Assembly: GCA_009829735.1 (NCBI GenBank)
Contig: CM020620.1
Coordinates: 12,893,420-12,957,419 of the forward strand
Direction: 5' to 3'
DNA from: Pyropia yezoensis
Taxonomy: Eukaryota; Rhodophyta; Bangiophyceae; Bangiales; Bangiaceae
DNA: 64,000 bases
The notes below the pieces were generated by a model that worked only from the letters and a program-made list of their open reading frames with translations, did not search any database and was not told the DNA's origin. Positions 8,765 to 18,800 of this stretch are shown here, in pieces. Every line of letters begins with the position of its first letter. Within the stretch, counting starts at the first letter, position 1. The translations under genes were made by a program, and so were the position numbers.

Positions 8765-9370
8765 GACCAGTGGAGATCCGCAGAGCAGGTTGCACCCCGG
8801 CATCAATCCAAGAGCAATCCTTCCCCCGATGCGTGCTGCCGCGTCGTGATCCGTGGCACCGCACGGTCCACTGGCGCTTGCCACGTGCGGCCCTGTCCGC
8901 GTGATGAAAATCGACATTTGTAAAATCAGACACGCGGACACCTGGGTTGCACTGCACGAGCGTGCCCCGCTCGGTATCAACAGGTTCGTGTACACAGCAG
9001 GCTGCCAACAAAAAGCTCTTTCATCGCTGTGTCCCCCGTAGTCGTTCACGCAGGCCCCCACCCGCCCCAGGCATCGCTGGACGACACCTTCCACCCGAAA
9101 AAGAGGACGTATGAGGGCCTGCGAACGACTCCCCGCCTCGCCTGCCAGGCGAGGCCGCCGATGCCCCGGCGGAAGGGCGTGTGATTCCACGACCCCCCAC
9201 CACAGGCGCCGCTCGGGGGCCCTGTGCCCTCTGCCGCCCTACAAATAGCAAGCTTCCCCGTCTCGGCTGCCAGGCGAGACCCCGATTCGATAATGCAATG
9301 CCGACACCCACCGCCCTACACGTGGCGGTCTGTGGGCCCCTCCCCGCTTCGCCCCGTCTTTGACGCCCCG
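8765..9370. other. Intergenic repeat-rich region
   Basis: No gene was recognised. There is a 10-bp-arm inverted repeat, TGTCCGCGTG at about 8893 and CACGCGGACA at about 8932. A motif like TGCCAGGCGAG recurs near 9143 and 9270. Confidence 0.5.
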
Positions 9371-9600
9371 CATGCGAGCCCCCCGCGCGAGAGCGTGTGT
9401 TGCCGCGCACCCCCACAGCAGGCATTTTTTTTGTGCCCCTCCCCGCTGCGCCTCCCATATGAGGGCTGCATGCGAGCCCCCCGCGCGAGAGCGTGTGTTG
9501 CCGCGCCCCCCCACAGCAGGCGTTTTTTTTGTGCCCCTCCCCGCTGCGCCTCCCATATGAGGGCTGCATGCGAGCCCCTCGCGAGAGGCCGTGTGCTGGC
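9371..9600. repeat. 98-bp tandem repeat, about 2.3 copies
   Basis: Unit starts (CATGCGAGCCCC) are at 9371, 9469 and 9567, exactly 98 bp apart. Each unit contains a T-run, GTGCCCCTCCCCGCTGCGCC and CATATGAGGGCTG. The third copy decays after about 30 bp, and a degenerate partial copy may precede the first. Confidence 0.9.
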
Positions 9601-9953
9601 GCGCCCCCCATCTCTTCGAGCCCCCCTGTGGGCACCATTTCTTCAGGCACCAGCATGAATCGGGCTGTCTCCGCTGTGTCGCCACGTCTCACAGGTGCCC
9701 TCACCGTTGTCGTCGCGACCACCGTCGTCTTCCCGCTGCCTGTCGTCGTCCCTCTCGGCGCGTACGCCCTCGCCACCCACCGCTTGCGTCGTGCCGCTTG
9801 CGCTTACGTGCACGCATGTGACTACGTCTGCTTCGAGACGACTTCGGTTGCTGACGCTGTTTTTTTTTTTTGTCTCTCCGCGTTCCCCTGTTGTGCTCAT
9901 CGTGGATTTTCTGTTTTGTGCTCGTCGGTTTGTGCTGCCTCCAGGTACGCACC

Positions 9954-11831
9954 ATGAACGCTAGTGATGAAGACGATGACCTAGCCATTACCGTGGCGCA
10001 CCGGCACCGATGCACTGTCCTTCGATTGATTCAACGCCGGCGGCTATTGTCACGCATTACCCGCCGCCGGCGGGGCTCTCTCCCAGGCCGTCGCCCAAAC
10101 AAGGACCGGAATTTCAGTAATGGCGTGCACAGCATTCTGCGCGACTATTTCGGCGTGGACGGGCACCCACCCGTGTACGACGACCAGGACTTTGAGCGGC
10201 GCTTTCGTGTGCCTAGAGCCATTTTTCGCCGCGTCTATGAAGACATCAAACATGAGACCTGGTGGGAGCAGCGACCCAATGCCACCGGTCGCCTCTAGGC
10301 GCATCCACTGCAGAAGCTGGTGGCTGCCTTCCGCGTCTTGGCGTACGGTGAGTGCACGGACCGCACGGACGAGTACGTCCGACTGAGCAAGACGACAGTG
10401 ACATTGGCCACCAAGCGGCTCGTGGCGTTCATTCTCCGCAAGTATCAGGCGGAGTATCTGAGGGCACCCACGAACGAGGACCTGCACAGGATCATGACTC
10501 GCAATGCGGAGAGGGGTCTTCCAGGCTGCATGGGCAATTTGGACTGCTCTCACTGGGAGTGGAGTAACTGCCCGACGGCGCATGCCGGCATGTACCAGGA
10601 CCGCACGGGAAAGAAGAGCATCGTCCTCGAGACAGTGTGTGACGAGGATCTCTGGATTTGGCACATTTACGCCGGCGCACCTGGCAGCAACAACGACCTG
10701 AACGTCCTCGCGCACAGCCCTTTGATGAACGGGGTCACTCGAGGACTGTGGCCCTCCGCTGGAGTTTCCTTCACCGTCAATGGGACTCTTTTCCGCATGC
10801 CCTATTATCTTGTCGACGGGATTTATCTCCGGTACGCGTTCATGGTCTCACCGTACGCCGTGCCTGCCAACGACGAGGAGCGAGCTTGCAATCGCCTCCA
10901 AGAGGCCTTGAGAAAAGACGTTGGGCGTCTATATGCCATGCTCACTGCCCGGTTTCATGTGGCTCTGTACCCTGGTCGCTCAATGTCTGTTTCCACGCTA
11001 ATCTGTACCGCCAAGGCTATCGCTGTTTTGCATAACATGGTCATCGAGACTCGCCGCCACAGGTATGTCTCGCGGTCTAGGCCAGGGTATGGAACGGGGA
11101 GGCCGGGTGGGGTGTCTGAGGAAGAGTCTGATTCGACGAACCGCGGCGACACCGGCGGGGAGGCCAGCGACAACGGCGGTGATGCAGCCGGAGGGGCGGG
11201 CGCTGTCAGTGGTGCAGGGGACGACGCGGCCGGTGGCGGTGGAGGCAGCGAAGCGGCCGGTGTTGGTGGAGGTGGTGGCGCGGTCGGTGGCGGCGGAGGC
11301 GGCGGTGTCGCCGGTGTGGGTGGAGGCGGCGGCGTGGCCGGTGGAGGAGGTGGAGACGGCGGCGCGGCTGGTGCTGGTGGAATAGCGGTCTTCGCAGGTC
11401 GTGGAGGTGGCGGAGTGGCCGGTGGTGGAGGTGGAGGCGCCGCGGGTGCTGGAGGTGGATTGGCGGAGCCCTCCGGTGCCTTCGCCGGCGGGGCGGCCTG
11501 CTTCGCTGACGCGGCAGTTGGCGACGCCGGCAGCTCCGAGGGTGCGAGCGAGGGAGGGGCGGGTGAGAGTGCAGGTGGCGCGGGAGTTGGCAATGGTGTG
11601 GGTGGAGGCGGGGGTGCAGCTGGTCCTGTTGGGGGCGTACCCGGGGACAATGGAGGCGCGCTGCAAGCTCGTCTTGTAGGTCCTGCTGCTGCGCCGGCTC
11701 AGGGGTTGCTGCTGCGGGCGGTGTTGGGCTGGTCTCGCGCGACCGACGCAACTGTTCATGCCGCGTTGAAGAACTGCCTGAAAGCGCATGCGTGGGCTCG
11801 ACAAGAAGTACTTCTCAAGCCGTATCTGTGA
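9954..11831 (+). pseudogene. PIF/Harbinger transposase, copy 1, with one in-frame TAG
   Basis: The frame spans 626 codons from ATG 9954 and is broken only by TAG at 10296-10298. Both halves are in the same frame. The DDE nuclease triad of the PIF/Harbinger class is visible: D in GNLDCSHWEWSNCP, D in GAPGSNNDLNVL and E in RLQEALRKDVGRLY. An N-terminal region (ILRDYFGVDGHPPVYDDQDF and LQKLVAAFRVLAYGE) matches transposase copy 2 at 61563-63053, which has CAG at the position where this copy has TAG. The C-terminal third is a long Gly/Ala-rich linker (about 11140-11640) ending LLKPYL, as copy 2 ends LLEPYL. Such enzymes cut and paste the element with help from a Myb-like partner. No partner was identified beside this copy. 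Confidence 0.88.
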
Positions 11832-13263
11832 CAGAATTCGTTGCTGGCCTTCTCCTCCTCGTTTCTATAATGGTATTTTGAAATCCTCGATCGCCTTCTT
11901 CCTTCAGTCCTTCCCTCAGACCAAGCCGCCTGCACGGCCACCAAGTGCCCCGCGCCCCACACCGCCAGCCGCCGACACCGCCACAACCTGCCCCCCGCCA
12001 GACACCGTCGGACGCCAACACCGCGACCATCCTGCCTCAGCCCCACCCAGCCGGCTGCCAACACCCCCACAACCTGCCCCACGCCCGACATCGATAGCCG
12101 CCAACACCGCCACCACCTTCCCCCGCCCCACCCAGCACGCCACCAAGGAGGCCACCACTACCCGCCCCCGCCCAGCACCGCCAGCCGCCGACACCGCCAC
12201 GACCTTCGCCCCGCACCGCACCGCCAGCCCCAAACACCACCACGTTCTTCCTCCCGTACTGCTACTCCAGCCGCCAGCAGCGCCCTAACCGCCCCCCCCC
12301 CCCGCACCGCCAGCCGCCAAAACCGCCACAACCTGCCCCCCCCCCCGCACCGCCAGCGGCCAACACCGCCACCGCTCCCGCACCGCTGCGCCAGCCGCCG
12401 ACACCGCCACAGCCTCCCCCCACCCCCCCAGCGCGGCCAGTTACCAATACCGCACCCACCTGCCCCCCGCCCCAACGCCAGCCTCACACACGGCCACCAC
12501 CAGGCCAGGGCCGCGTTTCACCGAGACAATCTCCCTCGCCGCCCAACAAGCGGACTCCAGCCGTGCGTGGGCCAGCGGAGCACCGCCGCCACCAGCAGAG
12601 CATCGGGCAGGCAAATTCCGCCGCCCCCCGCGCCGTGCAGCCAAGACAAGTTCCTGCCAGCTCAGAGCCGCGTTGCCCAGCGTCGCCGCCGCCGGCAGTG
12701 CGCCGACAAGCGCTGCCGCTTCTGGCGGAGCACTGTCCGGACCAGCGCCACCGCAGCGTGCGATGCGCCGCCCAGCCCCACACCGACTGCCGTCTCGAAT
12801 GTTGCAGAAGACACGCAGAGTGAAGAAGTTTTGTTCCCGTGGCAATCAATCCTACCAATGAGGCACGTCGAACTGGGCTTTTTGGCCCCATTGTTTGGTC
12901 AAACCCGCTCATTATAGACTGCCTTCTGTACGTAGTGCAAACCTCGTACTGACTCGTTCGCTCCTTGCGTAGTAGCAGAGGACACCCCTTCGTGCCCGAC
13001 AAGCAGGCGGGCCGCCCATTTGCCAAGCCTCGGCCGCATGCAGACAGGAACGCCGAGTCAGGCGGTCAGCTATTGATCCAGGTGCCCCCCCCAGACGGCG
13101 CGCCACCCGAGGTCACTATTGTTTAAACCGCGCTGCCCCTGCACGCGAAGCACGTGGGACCCTTCGCCCCCCCCCCCGCCACGTGATAATCGGCCTGTGC
13201 CACCTCGGTGTCTCTCCAAATGGGACTGGACAGGACCATCCCTTGCGGGGCATACGCCGGTCC
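11832..13263. other. Intergenic region between Harbinger copy 1 and LTR element A
   Basis: The first half is the C-rich minisatellite annotated separately. From about 12480 to 13263 there is no recognisable gene; minus-strand frames are Gly/Ala-rich shadows of the repeat. Confidence 0.5.
11940..12480. repeat. Degenerate C-rich minisatellite
   Basis: Repeated variants of CCGCCAGCCGCCGACACCGC followed by CACAACCTGCCCC recur at irregular spacing of roughly 40-60 bp. The strand bias is strong (C and A on plus). Apparent Gly-rich frames on the minus strand are explained by this repeat. Confidence 0.75.
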
Positions 13264-13731
13264 TGTGGCAGTATTGACCCCCAGGTAGGGGGCAACACGT
13301 GCCATGCAAGGGGCGGCAGGCCACTAGCCTGATCCGTTCCTCCCCCTGCATTTGGGTCCATATTCCCTAAGTTTGGGATAGTTAGCTTAGTAGTAAATCC
13401 AACTTGGATTTGAGGGTTTTCTGCATTTATCGTCTTGAATTTTCGTGTGGCCCGGTGGGCAGGTGCTGGGGTGGGAGATTCTGAGTGGCGAGATTCTGAG
13501 TGGACCCTGGGGGGATAAGGGGAGGGACAGCGGGGCTTGGCCCTGCGTCCCCGTCCCGACCAAGAAACTGTTGGACCACACACCATCTTCTTGTTTGTCC
13601 GTGGGGGGATTGCCCCACAACAGGGATAGAGTGTGTGCGACTTGCACTTCTTCCGGTTCCCCCGACACGGGAGGCAGCCCTCGCACACCGCCCCAACTTG
13701 GGTACTGTGTGTGCGAGTGGTTTTTGCCACA
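13264..13731 (+). repeat. 5' LTR of element A copy 1 (468 bp)
   Basis: It begins TGTGGCA and ends TGCCACA, a perfect 7-bp terminal inversion with TG...CA ends. It matches 29939-30407 along its length with scattered differences, mostly in the last 200 bp. A 14-bp internal duplication (GATTCTGAGTGGCG / GATTCTGAGTGGAC) occurs near 13480-13507. Confidence 0.9.
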
Positions 13732-13733
13732 TT

Positions 13734-13751
13734 TGGTGGAGCAGCAGGGGA
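13734..13751 (+). other. Primer-binding site of element A
   Basis: TGGTGGAGCAGCAGGGGA lies 2 nt after the LTR and begins with TGG, as expected for pairing with a tRNA 3' CCA. The same 18 nt occur at the equivalent place in element B. It does not resemble the usual initiator-Met PBS, and the tRNA was not identified. Confidence 0.75.
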
Positions 13752-13850
13752 CAGAGGTAAACTTTACCTCCGGGTGCACCCGGGTGTAGGGGGCCCTCTG
13801 TCTCAGAGGAACGGTGGACTTGGACCGTGTCATACGGATCGTTAGCCAAC

Positions 13851-15797
13851 ATGGCTAGCTCGGACCCCCCGTCGTCCGGGGAGTACACGGGTGACGCACG
13901 TACTTCAGTGCCTTTGAATACTGGTGAGACACAGGTGGGTTTACCTGGGGTCGCAGAGGGACTAGAGGTCCCTCAAGCCAGCAGGACTGGAAGTGCGGGC
14001 GGGCAACAGGCCACCCCGACTCAGTCGGGAGTTCACTCGGGTGACACTTCTGACGTGGGTGGGCCGAAGTCTGGCCACCGCGTGGTATACTCAACGGGAA
14101 CGTCCCAAGGGGTGAGGACTGTCCCCGCGAGTTCCACTCGGGTTGGAGCCAACTTTGGCATGGAGCCATCGCCAACTAGGCTTTCGGAGGACGGCGGACC
14201 TCCGTTGGTCGGCGATGGGCTCGCGCCCATGCCCCCGGTTGAGACCCCTGAGGAACGTGGTTACCCCTCAGGTGGACTCCCGGAGGCGGACCGAGACTCA
14301 ACTGGAGTCGTCAATCCACTCCTCGCGGAAACTGTCCGTCGGGAGGCGACCAATGTGTTGCGGCAGACTTTGCCGGACCTGGTGGTCACGATGACGAATA
14401 CTATTCTGAATCAGATTGTAGCGAGTTTGCCAGATGGCCTGAATGTCCAGACCGGATTGGGGCTTTCGAGCCCACAGGCGCAGGGGGAATCCCTCCCCAC
14501 GCCTATCTCGGGTCGCCCCGAACTGGGGGCGACACCTGTGACTCCCAACGAGGGAGCCACACCATACGCGGTGGGGCGTACGCCCTTCACGGGGGAGTTC
14601 CCCTCGGAAACGCCGGCGGCTACACCAAGCTCGCCGTACCAGACTACAGGCACTGAGGGTGGACTTACCCCAGTGCCACAGCGGCTGTTCCCTCAACGTG
14701 AGGTGCCGCCCAAGATTCAGGTAGCCAACCCGGTCTACCAGCGGATCTTTGACTGTGAGACCTACGCTCTCCACAACAAGTCGGTGGCGTATGGTCCTGA
14801 CCAGGCCCGAGCTATGGGCCGTGCCAAGAAGAATGCACTTCATTCTTTTGGGCACAGAGCGGAGTGGGATGGAACTCCCCCCCTCCGTGTCTTTGAGTTC
14901 CTACGTCGTTTCACAAAAGCCTGTGACGACAATGCCATAAGTGAAGGCATGGCTTTTTACATGCTACAGGAGTTTACGAAGGGAGACCTGCGGACAGAAC
15001 TTATGTCCGTCATGCCCAGCTCCTCAAGTGGAGGCGCTGGGGAGGTGACGTCCTATTTGGAGCTCGTCAACTGGTTGTTGAGGGCCATGGTTGATGAAGC
15101 GGCGTTGGCTTCTCAAGTCGAGGAGTTTACGCAAGCCCATCAGGAAGAGGCGGAGGACGAGTTGTCCTTTGCGGAGCGAGTCCGTAAGCTCAACAATCTT
15201 TGTGGGTTTCTTCATCCACAAGCTGTGGTGAAGAGTCGGTTTGTGGAAGGACTCCACTGGTCAGTCCGGATGGAGACCCGGGAGCATAACACTGCCCGGG
15301 CGACCCTGGCCGAGTTGGCTAGGTTCGCCTACCGCAGAGGCGAGGCCTACCGCAAGTTGCGGGAAGAACAACGCCAGGAGCGTCAGGCCGAGTTGGCCAA
15401 GGAACGGGAAGAGGCGCGCCAGGCCAGAGAGTTGCGAGAGGCACGCCGAATCCGCAAGGAGAGGGTGGTAGCTGCCGTGGGAACTTCCCAAGGTACCTCG
15501 TCGTCTTCCCCAGTTGGGAAGACCCCTCCGGGAACTGATCATCGGTGTTGGAACTGCAACTCCGATGGTCACTGGGCATATGATTGCCCCAAGTTGAGTA
15601 AACGCATCCAACAGCTTGTTAGGAATGCGAGTAAGAAGTCGGCTACGAACGAAGTGCGTTCACGCCGCGAGGGTGGGTCTCGACCAGTGGTGGCGGTCGC
15701 CACACCCTCGACGGAGGGGGCGGACACGTCGTCCTCGGACTCGTCGTCGTCCCCTTCGCCCTCAGATTCGGACGCCAAGTCGGCGGGAAACGAATGA
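13851..15797 (+). CDS. gag: Gag of LTR element A copy 1
   Basis: Gag forms the virus-like particle that packages the element RNA. The 648-residue protein starts at ATG 13851 (MASSDPPSSGEYT, context caacATGG). The first 290 residues are Pro/Gly/Thr-rich. A capsid-like helical region follows (VFEFLRRFTKACDDNAISEG onward), then a charged helix (about 500-560). A canonical CCHC zinc knuckle comes next: CWNCNSDGHWAYDC, CX2CX4HX4C. The tail is Ser/Asp-rich and ends GNE. The capsid segment is alignable by eye with Gag of element B (FAFLRRFVKACNDNDVSEG). The frame ends with GGGAAAC-GAA-TGA, which is treated separately as a frameshift site. Confidence 0.92.
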   Translation: MASSDPPSSGEYTGDARTSVPLNTGETQVGLPGVAEGLEVPQASRTGSAGGQQATPTQSGVHSGDTSDVGGPKSGHRVVYSTGTSQGVRTVPASSTRVGANFGMEPSPTRLSEDGGPPLVGDGLAPMPPVETPEERGYPSGGLPEADRDSTGVVNPLLAETVRREATNVLRQTLPDLVVTMTNTILNQIVASLPDGLNVQTGLGLSSPQAQGESLPTPISGRPELGATPVTPNEGATPYAVGRTPFTGEFPSETPAATPSSPYQTTGTEGGLTPVPQRLFPQREVPPKIQVANPVYQRIFDCETYALHNKSVAYGPDQARAMGRAKKNALHSFGHRAEWDGTPPLRVFEFLRRFTKACDDNAISEGMAFYMLQEFTKGDLRTELMSVMPSSSSGGAGEVTSYLELVNWLLRAMVDEAALASQVEEFTQAHQEEAEDELSFAERVRKLNNLCGFLHPQAVVKSRFVEGLHWSVRMETREHNTARATLAELARFAYRRGEAYRKLREEQRQERQAELAKEREEARQARELREARRIRKERVVAAVGTSQGTSSSSPVGKTPPGTDHRCWNCNSDGHWAYDCPKLSKRIQQLVRNASKKSATNEVRSRREGGSRPVVAVATPSTEGADTSSSDSSSSPSPSDSDAKSAGNE

Positions 15798-15830
15798 CCG
15801 TTGGAGCTGGTCGTCCGAAGCTCACAACGG
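15785..15830 (+). promoter_or_regulatory. Predicted -1 ribosomal frameshift signal at the gag-pol junction, element A copy 1
   Basis: GGGAAAC (15785-15791) is phased G GGA AAC relative to gag, the X-XXY-YYZ form of -1 slippery sites. Six nucleotides later a stem forms: CCGTTGGAGCT (15798-15808) pairs with AGCTC (15819-15823) and CAACGG (15825-15830), with one bulged A and a 10-nt loop. Slippage puts the ribosome in the pol frame (CGA ATG ACC). The pol ATG also overlaps the gag stop as ATGA, so reinitiation is an alternative. Confidence 0.75.
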
Positions 15831-18800
15831 CAGCCTCGGCCAAGTGGGCCAAGAGGACGAACCAACCGTGTCGGATACTGCGGCGACCTAAGGGAGTCCG
15901 CCCACCTCGGGTGGGACTTCCCAAGAACGTAAACCCACGTCGGGTCATCGCGGTGCTGACGGGTGAGAACTTCCAGGTGGCTGGACGGGTGCAACTTGCC
16001 CCCGGCCGCGCCTGTTGTGCCCGTATCGTACTTGATACCGGGTCAGGAGCCTCCTTGATACGCAAGTCGCTATTACCAAAGGGGATGAGGCTCCAACGCT
16101 GGAAGTCTAAAGCTGACCATCTGATCGATATCAATGGTGGGGTACTTCCCATCGTTGGTGCCGTGACCCTACCAACTCGGTTGGGGACCCATGAGGTCGA
16201 CGTGACCTATGGTGTAGTTGAGAATATATCGGTACCCCTGCTTCTGGGTACCCCTTATGTCGTAACACAAGTGCCTTTGATTTGTGGCCCTGAGTACTGG
16301 GTCAAGTTGATGAATGGGGAGACTATCCCCATCCTTGGTAAGGGAAAGTCTGTGGCTCCTGTGACAGTTTCACAGTCGAAGCCTGTTTGTTCTGTGAGGG
16401 AAGGGTTTACTGCTACTCTGCGTTTAGCCCGTAAAGTCACGTTGCCCCCCAACTCGGTGGCGCACGTGGATGTTGTAACTGATTATGCGGGGAACGGGTT
16501 GGTGCACCCTAACCCCCGTCTTGCTCGCAAGCACCAAGTGCATGTTGCCCTGGGCACGATGGACTCCAAAGCCGGAGTCCCGTGGAGGATCCAGGTGATG
16601 AACCTGAGCTCGTCGCCCAAGTTCTTCAAGTCGGGGGCCAAGTTCGGCTATATCGACCAACACGAGGGACCGGTAGTAGCGGTCACCCTCAGCGCGGGCG
16701 CAAGTAGCGACCCGAAGTCCGGAAAGGAGAAGCATCAAGCCAAGTCGGCCGCCTCTCCTCGGCCCCAGGTAAACATGGAGGGTGTTCCACCCAGGTTGAG
16801 GGTTCAAGTTGAACGCCTCTTGGACCAATATCACAAGTTGTGGGATGGTCAATTGGGACTCATGAGAGCTACCCAACACCGGATCGAGTTGAAACCCGGT
16901 GCGCCCCCTATACGCCAACAACCGTATAGGGGGGGACCCCGTTCAAGGGCCCTCGTTAAGGAGCAAGTTGCTCGCATGGAGGCCCTCGATGTGATCGAGG
17001 CCAGCAACGCCGAGTGGGCGAGTCCGGTGGTGATCGTCCCCAAAGTTGATGGGACCCCCCGGTTCTGTATCGACTACCGTAAGCTCAACGAGAGCACGGT
17101 GAAGGATAGTTATCCCCTACCTCGGATGGATGACTGTCTGGACTCTCTGGGGGAGGCAAACGTGTTCTCTACCCTGGACTGTAACGCGGGGTACTGGCAA
17201 ATTCCCATTGCCCCGGAGGACAGGCATAAAACTACCTTTACCTGTCACTGTGGTACCTACCAGTGCAAGCGCCTACCGTTTGGCCTGTGTAACGCGCCGG
17301 CAACTTTCCAGCGCGCTATGGACATGATTCTGGCCGGAGTACGGTGGCAGATCTGTCTCGTGTACCTAGACGATATCATTGTGTTCTCCCGAAGTCCGGA
17401 GGAACACATTGGCCATCTTGGCCAGGTGTTCAAGCTACTTGCTGACGCCGGAGTGTCACTGAAGGCGAGTAAGTGCCACCTCTTCACTCAAGAGGTGGAG
17501 TACTTGGGACATGTTGTCCGTCCGGGGCGTCTCAGTGTCAACGAGAAAAACTTGAGGGCCATCCGCAAGGCTCAGTACCCCCGGACCCAGACCCAGATGA
17601 GGAGCTTCCTCGGGATGTGTAACGTGTACCGACGTTTCACTAAGGGCTTCGCCAAAGTGGCGAAGCCGTTGAATGAGTTAGTGAGCTCAACGCTACCGAA
17701 GAACCTGCCTCCCCCAAGTCGGGTGGAGCAGGAATCCTTTGAGACTCTTCGGGACCTTCTGCTGAAGCCCCCTATCCTGGCTATTACCAGGTTGGGAGGC
17801 CACTACATCCTGGATGTGGACGCTAGCTACGACCAACTTGGTTGTGTGTTGCTTCAGCAACAGCCGGACAAGGAGTACTTGCCGGTGGGATACTTCAGCA
17901 AGGGGCTAAACTCGGCCGAGAAGAACTACGGAGTCACCGAGTTGGAAGGACTCGCAGTGGTATGGGCGGTGACGTCACTTCGTCACTACCTAGAGGGTGA
18001 GAAGTTCCTCATCCGCTGTGACCACCGCGCGTTGCAGTTCATCTTCAAGACGGACTGTACGAACACTCGTCTCAACCGGTGGAGGGTACGACTTGCACCC
18101 TTCAACTTTGATATTGAGTACCGACCTGGCAGGCAACATGCCCTTGCCGACGGCCTCTCTCGGGTACCTACCGAGGGACTGGACACCACCCCAGTCGATG
18201 AGGACATCCCCATCGTGGGGGTAGTCACGCGCTCGGGTCAGGCGTTGAATCCCGAGGCGCCAGGGAACAAGAAGTACTTGCCCCTGTCCCTGGACGAAGT
18301 AGTGAAGGCCCAGGCCGAGGATCCCTTCTGCAAGTCGCAGAGGGATACCCTGGATACAGTGGCGGAGACGCGGTTCTTCCTGGGAGACGATGGCCTCCTC
18401 ATGAGGAGGGGGGTATTCCAGGGGACCGAACAACTTGTCGTCCCCGCATCCCTCAAGGACAGTATCCTTGAGAGGGAGCATAACGCTCCCACGGGTGGAC
18501 ACCTGGGGTCTAGTAAACTGTACCAGACCCTGAGGACCAGGTACTACTGGCCGTCCATGGTGGTGGACATCTACAGTTGGGTGGCTGCCTGCACAAGTTG
18601 TGCACAGAACCGTCTGATGGAACGGCGGCCTACTACGGCTATGCTATTGTTCCCGGCCAAGGAGCCCTTCGCCGCGTTGGCGATGGACATCCTTGGGCCA
18701 CTGCCAGTGACCGAGGAGGGCAACCAGTACCTCCTGGTCATCTGTGACCGCTTCACGAAACTTACGCGAGCGATCCCACTGGCAGAGATCACGGCCATGT

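Noticed and set aside
9371..9600. CRISPR-like array
   Set aside because: The 98-bp units are contiguous tandem copies without unique spacers, in a eukaryotic genome.
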